A stretch of 64,000 bases of DNA from Ciona savignyi (GCA_000149265.1 CH003266.1:267899-331898); one strand, 5' to 3'; counted from the stretch's first letter, positions 34,290 through 46,494 are shown. Notes: a model not told the origin generated them from the sequence alone. Program-made: numbers and translations.

Positions 34290-34372
34290 ACAGGATATTC
34301 ATGTTTATTTCCATGGATAGGAAAACTCAATGGGCGTTTAACACCCGGGTAGGATGGAATAGGATAGGATAA
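34290..34372 (-). repeat. SINE family B tail fragment
   Basis: AGGATATTCATGTTTATTTC, then a GGATAGGAT run. Confidence 0.6.
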
Positions 34373-34531
34373 AGAAGTCGGACCGGCATGACATTGCCGT
34401 CAAACGTTCGACAAAAATCGGGAAAAAACAAGGATTGTCTATTTTTCTAAAAAGAGCTCGTAATAAACGATCTAAAATACTTTACAAGTTTACCCTATGT
34501 AACATTACGACATATCTTTAAAATGTATTTT

Positions 34532-34868
34532 AGATGCTTTTAGTCGAACATTAAACTACCTCATTCTCCTAGCGATTTTTGCTGAGTTATATTATGCCTA
34601 AAAACTTTTGCTGAGTTATATTATGTCCAAAAACATTTTCTGAGTTATATTATGTCTAAAATCAAAGTACTAACCTTAATATTTCTCTCCGCCCCTTAAT
34701 TTATAAAATGTCGCAACACACTTTAGTTTTAGTTGAGCATTAAACTACCTTTTCCTTTCAAATTTTGCCCAGTTATGCATAGTTTATGCCTGAAATTAAC
34801 GTACAATACTAAGCTTAACACTTCTCTCGCTCCCTCTTAATTTATAAAATGTCGCAAAACATACAATT
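34532..34868. repeat. Direct tandem duplication with inner repeats
   Basis: Two units of about 150-190 bp, each ending CTTAATTTATAAAATGTCGC (near 34700 and 34840). In the first unit a roughly 35-bp stretch containing TGAGTTATATTATGYC is repeated three times. Confidence 0.65.
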
Positions 34869-35017
34869 TACACAATCGCCTGCTCTTAAAAATCCACATA
34901 ACGCTTTCCCGACATATAGTCGTTTAGAATGGTAACTTGACCTGTTATCTTTCCGTCGGCACGCCGCGGGCCATATGCGCCGCAATCGTATTATTTTAAC
35001 TCTAAGATTCCCACAGG

Positions 35018-35370
35018 TATACTGTTGTGAGACCAAAGTTTATTTTTAAACGTGAGTTATCCAACCACACCTGTACCACACCAAACATGTAATTCACAAC
35101 AGTTTACATTTGACCGTTAGTGCGTTATTTTTAGTGTAATCACAGTAAGTATACCATAGAAATATCACAAATTTCAAACATGTGTTATAGTATCTATACT
35201 GTTGTGAGACCAAAGTTTATTTTTAAACGTGAGTTATCCAACCACACCTGTACCACACCAAACATGTAATTCACAACAGTTTACATTTGAGCGTTACTGC
35301 GTTATATTGAGTGCACCAACAGTAAGTATCACAAAAACATCACAAATTTCAAACATGTGTTATAGTATCT
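35018..35370. repeat. 177-bp direct tandem duplication
   Basis: ACTGTTGTGAGACCAAAGTT begins at 35021 and again at 35198, and the two units are nearly identical to TGTGTTATAGTATCT. The high identity indicates a recent duplication. Confidence 0.85.
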
Positions 35371-35378
35371 AAATGTGT

Positions 35379-35480
35379 ACGGCCATGTGGCTGAATGGAT
35401 CAACGCGATCGATACGTTATTTCAACAAACATACTAATTGTGACAAAATATTGGGTTCGATAATTATCTCGGCAAAGAAA
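35379..35480 (+). repeat. SINE family A copy
   Basis: ACGGCCATGTGGCTGAATGG head and TTGGGTTCGATAATT B-box-like segment, directly after the 177-bp tandem duplication. Confidence 0.65.
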
Positions 35481-36057
35481 AAAACATTTAAAAATATAGT
35501 AGAACGCCAATATTTCGATTTGTTGGAAGTTTCCTTAACAACTTTTAAAGTATTACGAGGGCCGACACTGTATCAGTAATACTATTTTTACTTCGTCATT
35601 ACAAGAAGGATACAACAGAAAAGAATGGCAGCAAAAAAACGGCAAACATACAGTAGATAAAACCAGTGATGGGATTCAAACTTTTAAGAACAGGTTCTTT
35701 TTGGTATCGTACTTACTAACAACAGGTTCCCTAAAAGGTCTAATGTCTGTAAAAAAGCAAGAATCGGATCGGTGATTATCCCGACGTTCCAACAACGGGT
35801 TCGACCGAAGCAATGCGAACCTCTTAAATCTCGTCATTAAGTTATAGACATGGTATCATAGGAAAAAAGTGACGTGGCCGTTAAACCTTACATTTAGCAA
35901 AAAAACAAATATTTAATGCGGCGGTTAATTTAACTAAAAAAAATAAGTAAAATTGAAACCTTGACTAAAAATATGCAAGCACGACTGTGGTGAACTGCTG
36001 GCTCGATTTGTGGATATTTTTCGTGTTTGCACAATTTTAGTTGTGTACTATATGTAG
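35481..36057. other. Intergenic, nothing recognised
   Basis: A/T-rich. No gene or repeat family recognised. Confidence 0.5.
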
Positions 36058-36320
36058 TCTACCGGTTAGTCTGGTGGTTTAGTGCGTCGCCTTTCAGTCG
36101 AAAGGTTTCAGGTACGAAACTGATCGCTAGCTAGTATGGGCCTGAATCCAGCAGAATAATGGGTTCTACTAATTTGAAGGGACGTGTGAATCAATACACA
36201 ACACAATGCAATAGCTCCGTCAACTTGACGGTGGGCTCGAGGTGATCTGACGATTGCCCGTTTTTTAACCGCATTGGTTTTCCCATTCACGGGGATGAAC
36301 ATGAATATCCCATCCTATTT
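36058..36320 (+). repeat. SINE family B, full-length copy
   Basis: Plus strand, CCGGTTAGTCTGGTGGTTTA head; tail ATATCCCATCC. Confidence 0.85.
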
Positions 36321-36579
36321 AAACGAGTTTTAATATTGGAAAACTAGTTGCGTCGTAGTTTACGACGAAATTAAATCCAACCTAATGCAAAATTATGATA
36401 TAATTCCGCCTCAAAACGCATAACTTTGCTTTAACCCGAGGCTTATTTTAATATCTTAATTTTTTTAGCTTATTAGGTTGAGTAATATACCGCGCATAGC
36501 TTGAGAAATTCTTTAGTTGGGGAATCATGAGTGACGTTTATTACGTCATTATTTTATTGATTTCTTATTATGGTAAGTC

Positions 36580-36774
36580 TATATATATGTAGACATTATC
36601 GGAAATGAGTGTCAGCCACCGACCAATACAACGAGAAGACAGCTTAAGGTGAACTTTTGGCCAAACGACGAGCAGCAGCCAATTACATGCACTTGCCATC
36701 CCCACCGCAAATTGCGACCAAAAGATATAAGGAAAAAGCAGGAGTGCTATATTGTTAAGCCTGTTATGATTTGA
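36580..36774 (+). CDS. Cysteine-containing ORF, unknown, possible exon
   Basis: A frame open from about 36580 to TGA at 36774 reads EC, PPTNTTRRQLKVNFWPND, ITCTCHPHRKLRPKD and QECYIVKPVMI. Its composition is less A/T-rich than the flanks and the CTC-x-P spacing is protein-like. There is no initiator ATG in frame, so it would be an internal or terminal exon. No family is recognised. Confidence 0.25.
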   Translation, partial: YIYVDIIGNECQPPTNTTRRQLKVNFWPNDEQQPITCTCHPHRKLRPKDIRKKQECYIVKPVMI

Positions 36775-37033
36775 ACATGCAACTTTCTCGAGATGAACAG
36801 TGTGTGACCCGAGCTTGATTTTAAGAAGAAACCACCCGAAACATCTTCGGTCTGCCAACAAGCGTTCTTTTGTTGAGCAAAATCCCCCGATTACACCAAA
36901 AGTCAACGGACACAGATATTATCAAGAAAAGAAAGTTGCCACCAAAGTATGTACCGCAAGTTCAAGATTCGCCGTTGGAATCTCGAAGAAAGAATTCACC
37001 CAGAAACTTGGTTGCAAGAGTTAGTGAAAGTCA

Positions 37034-37138
37034 TTGGTTGGTCGGTTGGCGCAAGGTGATCTGACGATTGCCCATATGGTAACCCCCTTGATTTTCCCAT
37101 TCGTGGGGATAAACATGAATATCGTATTCTATCCTAAT
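37034..37138 (+). repeat. SINE family B, 3' fragment
   Basis: Plus strand from GGCGCAAGGTGATCTGACGA to the ATTCTATCC tail. Confidence 0.75.
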
Positions 37139-37560
37139 GTATGGTCGATTTATACCTCGAGATTACGATTGTGCAAAATCTGTATGACATTTCACAGGTT
37201 TGCAAACAGGAGGAACACAGCGACACAAGTTTCACCTCCCAGGACACCGTCTCATAAATATGTTAGTAGCGCTTGCGATATTTGGCCATATGGCCCCCTA
37301 TACGTCCATACAGCAAACAACAAAGTTAATCAGGCTCGTCTGTCTAATTCATGTCTGTAGTGTAAAGTTAACGTGCCGTTTAAATTATGTTTTCGTTGCC
37401 ACTTGGGCGTACATGGTCGTCGGCAAGTTCGAAAGTTAAATAATCGTAAGCGTGAATGCTTCAATAGATGTTTTTTTAAAACAAATGTCGAAATCCGCTT
37501 CTCCCAGGACGTTCTTTGTCGCCGATTATAAGAATAACATGCAATATTTATTAAATGAGC
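37139..37560. other. Intergenic, nothing recognised
   Basis: Two overlapping ORFs of 79-108 codons are present but show no family motif and no splice context. Not called as genes. Confidence 0.4.
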
Positions 37561-37670
37561 ACGGTCGTGTGGCCGAATGGTTAATGCGACCGATACATAT
37601 ACCGACTACAATATAAAAACGGTCCAAGTAACGACCCCATCATGGATTCGAAACTTGTCTCGGTTAAAAT
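37561..37670 (+). repeat. SINE family A, intact-looking copy
   Basis: CGGTCGTGTGGCCGAATGGT head and CATGGATTCGAAACTTGTC B-box side. Confidence 0.8.
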
Positions 37671-37969
37671 ATGTATATATATATTGAGTAAATGAAATAA
37701 ATGTTCAATTCTTCCTCCAATAAATAATGTTAAGTCATTATTTAATTCCAAAAATTGTTCCTCTAATTGAAATGACACTGATGTGTCTGGTTATCAACAT
37801 GTTTCTGTAAGTTTTAATGGCGTATATAGGTGTATTTTGGTGGAGATTTTGTTTTGGAAATGTATTGCTTCCCGTTATTGGCAGGGATTTCTTGCAATAT
37901 TTTGGTTTTAAAATATATCTAGACCATGTTGTCTAACAAATAGCAGAGTTGCATTGCTATTCCATTACT

Positions 37970-38340
37970 CCTTCTGGTAGATGTCGGGGCGACATTCCAT
38001 GCCTGTCAAGCGTTTAACGAAAAATATAAAAAAACGGGAAAAAAGTAGAGAGTGTCAACCACGTTTAACCACGACTATTCTTTACCAAAATGTTGAGTGA
38101 TAAATCTAGGGGAATTCCCCTGGGACGTTAAAAACCAAAACTGTATTATTTTCGAAACAATTATCTTTTTGTGGCGTAGCTCTTGAACGGCTGCTCCAAT
38201 TTGAATTATATTTAGTGGATAGGAAGTACATTAGTCACTGATTTAACACTTAGAAAAAATAAAAAAGATTACGTAGGGAAATACTCTAAAAGGTTTTGTT
38301 CTCAAATCATGATTGTGACAGGAATGGCATGGCGCACTGA
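37970..38340. repeat. Repeat H, shared with lectin intergenic spacers
   Basis: Elements CCCCTGGGACGTTAAAAACC (38119 onward) and GGAATGGCATGGCGC (near 38321) recur in reverse orientation at 40975-41215 and 46495-46735. Confidence 0.55.
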
Positions 38341-38490
38341 CATCTTCAACAATGAGTCGTCAAATCGAATTAAAATTTTATTGTTAGATAACATGACCCA
38401 CATATGTAAAATCAAAAACTTTATCCCCCACAAAAATTTGGACATCATCACAGCTTTGGTGAGTCCAATAACGTGCTGATTTGGACATAT

Positions 38491-38832
38491 TTTTATTGAG
38501 CCAAGTTTCGAACCCATGATGGGCTCGTCATCAGGACCGTTTTTAGTATAAGAGTCGGTATATGTATCGGACGCTAAGCATCATTTTTCTTTTTTACCAG
38601 GTTAAGTTTCGAACCCATGATGGGCTCGTCCCCGTTTTTTTTTTATATAGTTGGTATATGTATCGGTCGCGTTACCATTAGGCCACACGACCGTACAAAT
38701 TTTAAGCAACATTTTTTGTTTTACTGAGCCAAGTTTCGAACCCATGATGGGCTCGTCACAAGGACCGTTTTTTTGTATAAGAGTCGGTATATGTATCGGT
38801 TGCGTTAACCTTTTGGCCACACGACCGTACAA
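38491..38832 (-). repeat. Three tandem SINE family A copies
   Basis: Three minus-strand copies (38491-38582, 38598-38697, 38723-38832), each with TTTCGAACCCATGATGGGCT. The last two end in the GGCCACACGACCGTAC head. Confidence 0.85.
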
Positions 38833-38861
38833 ATTTTAAGCAACATCCATCAAGTACTTCG

Positions 38862-38945
38862 GCTCAAGACGCGGTCCGCTATCTAACGGTTGGTTTTGAA
38901 ACCAGCAGCATTGAGCCAACACTCCGACGCCGCCATTTTTCTGGA
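38862..38945 (-). repeat. SINE family C fragment
   Basis: GGTTGGTTTTGAAACC and TCCGACGCCGCC match, on the minus strand, the tRNA-like head of family C seen at 53355 and 60770. Confidence 0.5.
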
Positions 38946-39318
38946 TTCTTACGTCTCAAATCAAATAACGTCACAAACTCGGCACAGGTGATTAAACACA
39001 TGATACTTAAAAAAAGGTTTAAACTTCCGAATATTTTTAAAAAGTGTCCAACAAATATTCACAGAGAAGCTAATATACAAACAAACGACTGGTGAGCGTA
39101 GCAGAATCGTATACAGACAACAAACATAGCATTTTCTTCTGGTTGTATTAATGTTTGTAACCGGAAATTGTGGATTGTTGTACGTCACACAAGGGCACAG
39201 TCATGAGGTCCTAATGCCATTACTAAATCAGGAAATAACATGAGGTCACTTAAATTAACACGGAAGTTGCATAGCTCTGGTAGGCAGTGCAGGGAATTTA
39301 ATGCAGAAGATTTAAAAA

Positions 39319-40441
39319 ATGGGAAGGCAACCTATAACAGCAATCGTCGTATTTATTTTGTGCATTTTGCAACAAGCTAAGAGCCAAAGTAAGTGATGCA
39401 GAAAAAAATCGAATAAATTTGTGTTTACTATTCACATTCCACATTTAATTATTTAAGGTATTGTCTACAATGGAAGTCAGTTAACCTTCGTCACATCGAG
39501 AAAAACATTTGATGCAGCTCGAACCCACTGCCAATCATTACTCGGTGATTTGGTTATTATCAGAGACAGTCAGTTGCAAAATGCAATTAAACCGAACTTG
39601 GATTCAACGATTAGTTGGAAGACGTGGGAAGATCCATGGTTCGTCGGTTACTGGATCGGTGGTTCGCGAGCATCAGGTAAACACGAGTTAATCTTTGCAA
39701 TTTCTTTTCTTACAATAAGACTAATTTGAAGCTGTGCACATTCTTTTTATATGAATATAAATAAAATTGATGTCACCCCGGTATATAAGCCCCACCCACC
39801 CACCTCCATGATGTCACCCCGGTACATGACCACCGATACCCCCACCCACCTACATGCAGCTTTGATAAAACGTACCATTTAACACAATGATAAGAAGCTA
39901 GACAACATGATCGAAAAACTATTACCTTTCAATTTTGTTCTTTTAACTGGGTGCTAATGTCTTTGTTTTCAGGAGAAACCGAGTGGAAATGGTGGGATGG
40001 AACAAGATTACCTCCGGCAAATGCCACTGATGCTTACCAACACTAATTTAAAATTTAAACCCCTTTTATCTTTTGCTGGTCTATAAAACGTGTTTTCTTT
40101 CAATATTTTATACGATCGAATAAGTTGTAGTCAGGTAACATCTGCATTAACTTACTCAGCAAAGGTGGAAGAGAAATCACAGAAGTTCCTGCTGTCCAAT
40201 TTAATCCAGATCCAAAATCCGTTTATGAAGGTAAACAAAGACCAAACATTCCTTGGTTATAGTAGAGTAATTAGTAGACTCTTGTTATTTGGTATCACCG
40301 ACTGCCAACTCCGAAGTCTGTTTAATACACGTTTTCCAAAGAGTTTTTTATAGACTAAACGTTTTTTATAAACTCTTGTTATTTACAGAAATACAAAGTC
40401 CACCAGTTGTAATATACGAAAACCTCGCCACTAGAAACTAA
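39319..40441 (+). pseudogene. ITAM-tailed lectin receptor, copy 1, internal deletion
   Basis: Exons recognisable: signal peptide 39319-39388 (MGRQPITAIVVFILC...), lectin domain 1 first exon 39458-39676, start of its second exon from 39973, cytoplasmic exons 40160-40230 and 40389-40441. At 40043 the lectin exon breaks off (TACCAACAC|TAA) and the sequence continues as the intron that normally precedes the cytoplasmic exons. Everything from the EPN half of lectin domain 1 through the EGFs, lectin domain 2 and the membrane anchor is missing, about 3.1 kb relative to copy 2. The tail still encodes YEEI-x7-YENL. AATAAA at 40545. The near-identity with copy 2 suggests a recent deletion; an assembly collapse cannot be excluded. 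Confidence 0.86.
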
Positions 40442-40974
40442 ATCTAATGGAAAAGCCCTACTATTAAATGTATTAAACACCATTAAATATATTAAACATT
40501 TCTGCCCGAGTACTTTGATATTTCCGTTTGTTGTATAAATTCCTAATAAAATATATTCGTCAGTTGTAATTTTTGTTTTTTTTACACCGCCGTTAAAGTG
40601 TTTAAATGAACATTAAAACCAGAATGATTTGTTTGATTTAGTTAAAAGTCACAGAAAAACTGTTCTACAGCCGTATCGTAAATTATTGTATAAAAGGTTA
40701 CTAGACACATGCACTGTCTAATTGTTTAACTCTACCAAATACAACCTAGTGACTATAGAAAGCGTTCAATTAATTGATCACCCTACCTTTCCAATGCAAA
40801 CTGATTTCACAGAAATGCTTGTCACTTAAAATCCTGACACAGGAAGCCTTACAATTCTTCACAACGTAAAATACAAACTCCGATTTGCAACGTAAAGTCA
40901 GATTGCCTAGAAATTTTGCTAGAATTTGAGATGGTGATGAAGTTTCATTGTGATTCCTTAACTCCCTATGTTAG

Positions 40975-41215
40975 ATGTCGGGACGCCATGCCATACATTT
41001 CACAATCATTATTTGAGAACAAAATCTTATTTTTGGGGTATTTCTCTAGGTAATTTTTTTTCTAAGTGTTAAATCAGTGGCTAATGCACCTCCATTCCAC
41101 TAAATCTGATTAAAAATTTGGCAGCAGTACAATCGCTAAGCCCAAAAAAGCTATTTTTTTAGAAAAAAAACCTTTTGGTTTTTAACGTCCCAGGGGAATT
41201 ACTCTGGATTTTTTA
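40975..41215. repeat. Repeat H copy in a lectin spacer
   Basis: GATGTCGGGACGCCATGCCA at one end and TTTTTAACGTCCCAGGGGAA at the other. The same segment recurs at 46495-46735, as expected if the spacer was duplicated with the gene. Confidence 0.6.
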
Positions 41216-41738
41216 TTAAAAATTAGATTTATATCTTGCTTAAAAGGCGATACAGTAGAGTGCTACTAATGAAATTATTTAGCTGAAAAACACCGAATGT
41301 TAACAGCTGTGTATACGACGTTTTCATCTTTAAGAACAGTGGAACGATGCACCGGTTTGATTTTCAAATTCTTTTTTTTGACAGGATAAGTAAAGTCCTG
41401 AAATAAGAACACATGTGCATTTATGATAGAGAGAATAGCATTTTTCATTGTGTTTCTTAAAAAGTGTCCGACAAATTGCCACAGAGGAGCTAATATACAA
41501 ACAAACGACTGGTGAGCGCAGCAGAATCGTATGCAAACAACAAACATAGCATTTTCTTCTGGTTGTATTAATGTTTGTAACCGGAAATTGTGGATTGTTG
41601 TACGTCACACAAGGGCACAGTCATGAGGTCCTAATGCCATTACTAACTCAGGAAATAACATGAGATCACTTAAATTAATACGGAAGTTGCATAGCTCTGG
41701 TAGGCAGTGCAGGGAATTTAATGCAGAAGATTTAGAAA

Positions 41739-44700
41739 ATGGGAAGGCAACCTGTTATAGCAATCGTCGTATTTATTTTGTGCATTTTGCAACAAGCTAA
41801 GAGCAAAAGTAAGTGATGCAGAAAAAAATCGAATAAATTTGTGTTTACTTTTCACATTCCACATTTAATTATTTAAGGTATTGTCTACAATGGAAGTCAG
41901 TTAACCTTCGTCACATCGAGAAAAACATTTGATGCAGCTCGAATTCACTGTCAATCATTACTCGGTGATTTGGTTATTATCAGAGACAGTCAGTTGCAGA
42001 ATGCAATTAAACCGAACTTGGATTCATCGATTATTTGGAAGACGTGGGAAGATCCATGGTTCGTCGGTTACTGGATCGGTGGTTCGCGAGCATCAGGTAA
42101 ACACGAGTTGATCTTTGTTATTTCTTTTCTTACAATAAGACTAATGTGAAGCTGGGCACATTCTTTTTATATGAATATAAATAAAATTGATGTCACCCCG
42201 GTATATAAGCCCCACCCACTCACCTCCATCACCCCCATGATGTCACCCCGGTACATGACCACCGATACCCCCACCCACCCACATGCAGCTTTGATAAAAC
42301 TTACCATTTAACACAATGATGCGAAGCTAGACTACCACAATGATCTGAAAAACTTACCTTTCCATTTTGTTCTTTTAACTGGGTGCTAATGCCTTTGTTT
42401 TCAGGAGAAACCGAGTGGAAATGGTGGGATGGAACACGATTACCTCCGGCAAATGCCACTGATGCTTACCAACACTGGATTGGTGTTGAACCGAATCATC
42501 TTGCTTCAGAAAAGGCATGTGCAGCTTTAACTCCGTACAAATCTATCAATACTTTATCAAACATCAAAGGTGGTTGGGTGGATGACGCATGCACCCAGTC
42601 AAAGTATTTTATTTGCCAAAAAGGTACGTGTTGTAAGGTTCATCTAGCTTTATGAAAATAACAGACCATTTTTTGCTTATGAACCTGCTTGGTATTGTTG
42701 AGATTTAACTTAATAAAAAAATAAAGTCTTAAATGACACTTTCATAGGGCAATTTCAAATCAAGACATAAACTGAATAACAATGCATAACAGATCTATGT
42801 CTGCCAAAAACCTGCCAAAATGGAGGAACATGCAACAGATTACCACTGAGCTACAGCTGCTCCTGTTTGCCTGGCTACATGGGACGAAACTGTGAAACAG
42901 GTGTGTTCCGTATAGGTTTTAGTCCGGGTTTAGTTAAGGCAGCTGTCACGGTCAACTCAAGAGCAACAACCACATGTCAATCACCACTGTTTGTATAACA
43001 TATTTTGATTGTAACCAATATGTGTATATATATATACTAGTAGGTTCCCTAACCAAAATCACCATATGTTATTACACATTTTGTATTGCTTGTTTCTGCA
43101 AGCAAAAACGAATGGGTCCCTGAGTTAATGAGGCAAACTTGTGTACCAGTTTGGTTGATACATTATATACTCTCGTTAGATTCGTTCATGGCTTGGACAT
43201 GCTATATAACATTGTTAAATGATTTAATCCGATTGAATCACTTTTGTTTCTGTAAGCATTAAATTTAAGAAAAAGTTTGCCTTAAAATTATTAGCAGGTA
43301 CGCCTCCGTATATTGGACGAAATTGTAAAACAGGCATGTATAGTCTATGGACGATCACTTGTTTTAGAATTACAACTTTATTTTAAATGCCACATTCAGA
43401 AAACTAATCCTACATTTAAGCATCCTGGGCCAATGCAATATCCTAGGCCAATGCTACAACTTAATTTAACCATTTGACCATGGGATAAACATGCGAATTG
43501 TATCCTTTCAACTTACCCTAATTAACAGTATACCTTTAACAGATCTATGTCTGCCAACAACCTGACAAAATGGAGGGACATGTAACAGATTATCACTGAA
43601 CTACAGCTGCTCCTGTTTGCCTGGTTACAGTGGTCGAAACTGTGAAACAGGTGTGCACCATATAGGTTTTTTGTTATGAGAGGCCGGACCAATTAAAGTA
43701 TTTAAAATCTGGTACATAATAAATGTTTCAATTAAGTGAGAAATTTAAGAGAGATTAGCTCTTTTCCTTTATTTACTCCTATTATAAGAGTTATATATAT
43801 AAGGAGGATAGGATGGGATATTCATGTTTATCACCGTGAATGGAAAAACCAAGGAGGTTAACACACGAGTAATCGTCAGATCACCTCGCGCCCACCGTCG
43901 GGTTACCGGAGCTTTTGCAGTGTGTTGTGTATGATTGATTGATACGTTCCTTCAATTTGATAGAACCCATTAATCCGCTGAGTTTAGGCTGTGGAGATCT
44001 TCCTTATTTTCCTTGATCAGGCTTGGGTTTGCGCCTGGTGCTTGCACTGAATCTGGCATGAGGTTCCCCAACTAACATACCTCAGCCATGACTAAATTAG
44101 CTGGCAATCCGACTCCATACAAAAGTTATTTTATTGTCATATTGCAAGCTAATACAATATATTGCATTCGATTAAACTGGTTCGTAATACATGCTTGGAG
44201 ATATCAACAACAAGCAGGCAATGCTTAGGTCTGCATTTCAGAACGCGTTTTTGATACTCGTTAATACAATGCGTTTATACATAAAACGTCAGCTTGCCAT
44301 GTATGGCTCAGGGATTATAGCCCGTTGACACGCACAGGAAATAATTTGGCAGGAGTGAAGGGGAACAGCCGTGCGCACATTAATCTCCCACTTTAACAAT
44401 TTTAAAATAACTTAATATAATGTGCAAAAAATATAACATTAGCCGCGAATGTCACTATAAGGCAATGCCCTTAAATTGCCTTGCCCAAGGACACAACCGA
44501 CTAGCTAGCGACCAGACATATAAATATTAATAAATCAAGAGTTTAATCGTGTTTAAGTTAAATTTAATAATTTATTTTAACCAGCTCGATTCCTTTCGTT
44601 CGAAAACGGTTGTGAACTTCACATCAACAAAATTCCATCGCGATTTACATCGTTTCAAGCGGCCAAGACGCAATGTAACTCTCTGCAAGCATCGCTTGTT

Positions 44701-45963
44701 ATCATAAAATCTAAAGAGACGCAAATCATTTTTAACCTTATCAATCAGCTTTGGCTAAGCAATGAACCGATATGGCTGGGAGGAAAAACAACTAACTTAA
44801 CTTGGCTATGGTTAGATGGAAGCATTATGGAAGGTTACAATAACTTGGTCGACCAATCCGTGCAAAATAGTGCTGGTTGTTTATCTTTAGCTCGAAATGG
44901 GAGTTGGTTTATTAAAAATTGTTCTACGAGGATCGGATATGCTTGTGAGAGACGCGGTAAGCTTTGTAACTCACAGTCAATCTATGTAAGGCGTAATCTA
45001 ACCAAACCATTGTGTTTTAGTCAATGGAACAAGTTTGTGTGCATCTTCTCCATGTGTCAACGGTGGAATTTGTACCGAAAGCGGCTGCCACTTTCACTGC
45101 ACTTGCCAGCCCAACTTCAGTGGTTCCAAGTGCGAAATATCATCACCTGGTACTACATATTACTGTCGATACTTTGAATAGTTGACAGTGAAATTGTGTA
45201 TGATGATATTATTATGATAGATTTGATGATAGATAGTATTATGATACATATAAACAACCGGTAATTCCCACAACTAAAGTTACAAAATTTTTTTAATGTG
45301 TCAAATATTATTAATGGTGATGTTCCCCCTTTACATATCTACTAACCCACTCTTAAATTACAGCAGGAACAAAACACTTGGAGTACATCATCCCGCCAAT
45401 ATGCATCATTCTTATCGGAATGGTGGTTGCAGTGATTTGCATCATAAAGCGAAGGTTTGTTCTACTATGCTTTAGTATAAGTATTTACTAATTTGTTTTA
45501 CCTATTGCAGTTTATATTTTATCTGCTTTAATTATGTAACGAAAGAACGAAAAATATTTTTTTAAATTAGTGTATTCCTAAACCCCTTTTATCTTTTGCT
45601 GGTCTATAAACGTGTTTTCTTTCAATATTTTATACTATCGAATAAGTTGTAGTCAGGTAACATCTGCATTAACTTACACAGCAAAGGTGGAAGAGAAATC
45701 ACAGAAGTTCCTGCTGTCCAATTTAATCCGGATCCAAAATCCGTTTATGAAGGTAAACTAAGACCAAACATTCCTTGGTTATAGTAGAGTAATCAGTAGA
45801 GTTTTGTTATTTGGTATCATCAACTGTCAACACCGAATTATGGTAAATAAACGTTTTCCGAAGCGTGTTTTTATAAACTAAACATTTTTATAAACTCTTG
45901 TTATTTACAGAAATACAAAGTCCACCAGTTGTAATATACGAAAACCTCGCCACTAGAAACTAA
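41739..45963 (+). CDS. ITAM-tailed C-type lectin/EGF receptor, copy 2 (one EGF exon has a nonsense codon)
   Basis: Exons: 41739-41808 (signal peptide), 41878-42096 and 42405-42623 (lectin domain 1: WKWWDGTRLPP, HWIGVEPN, GGWVDDAC), 42793-42900 (EGF, six cysteines), 43543-43650 (EGF with TGA at 43563-43565 replacing a cysteine codon), 44585-44956 (lectin domain 2: FQAAKTQC, IWLGG, WLWLDG, GYACE), 45021-45149 (EGF), 45364-45454 (transmembrane YIIPPICIILIGMVVAVICI), 45682-45752 and 45911-45963 (tail with YEEI-x7-YENL). All extracellular exons are phase 1-1, so skipping the damaged EGF leaves a 443-residue protein. If it is included, the product stops after one lectin and one EGF domain. A truncated EGF relic lies at 43297-43334. 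AATAAA at 46067. Role inferred: surface sugar or ligand sensing with kinase-linked signalling. Confidence 0.82.
43803..44514 (-). repeat. SINE family B split by a solo LTR
   Basis: Minus-strand SINE B in two pieces, 43803-43989 and 44464-44514, separated by the LTR at 43990-44459. In the intron before lectin domain 2 of copy 2. Confidence 0.85.
43990..44459 (-). mobile_element. Solo LTR of the TRIM-like element
   Basis: 470 bp, minus orientation, homologous to the LTRs at 47193 and 48543 (for example GGTTTGCGCCTGGTGCTTGC against the complement of their GCAAGCACAAGGCGCAAACC). Flanked by a 4-bp duplication AGGC (43986-43989 and 44460-44463) within the SINE. More diverged than the two complete-element LTRs, so older. 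Confidence 0.88.
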
Positions 45964-46494
45964 ATCTAATGGAAAAGCCCTGCTATTAAATATATTAAAC
46001 ACCATTAAATATATTAAACATTTCTGCCCGAGTACGTTGATATTTCCGTTTGTTGTATAAATTCCTAATAAAATATATTCGTCAGTTGTAATTTTTGTTT
46101 TTTTACACCGCCGTTAAATTGTTTTAATGAACATTAAAACCAGAATGATTTGTTTGATTTAGTTAAAAGCCACAGAAAAACTGTTACAGCCGTATCGTAA
46201 ATTATTGTATAAAAGGTTACTAGACACATGCACTGTCTAATTGTTTAACTCTACCAAATCCAACCTAGTGACTATAGAAAGCGTTCAATTAATTGATCAC
46301 CCTACCTCTCCAATGCAAACCGATTTCACCGAAATGCTTGTCACTTAAAATCCTGACACAGAAAGCCTTACAATTTTTCACAACGTAAAATATAAACTCC
46401 GATTTGCAACGTAAATTCAAATTGCCTAGAAATTTTGCTGGAATTTGAGATGGTGACAAAGTTTCATTGTGATTCCTTAACTCCTTCTGTTAGA

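Noticed and set aside
37034..37439. Overlapping plus-strand ORFs of 79 and 108 codons
   Set aside because: Part is SINE B tail; the rest shows no motif or splice context.
45657..45752. Alternative frame of the first tail exon (KSQKFLLSNLI...)
   Set aside because: It would end in a short, motif-free tail; the inverted copy's in-frame indels and phase-2 acceptor support the YEEI/YENL frame.
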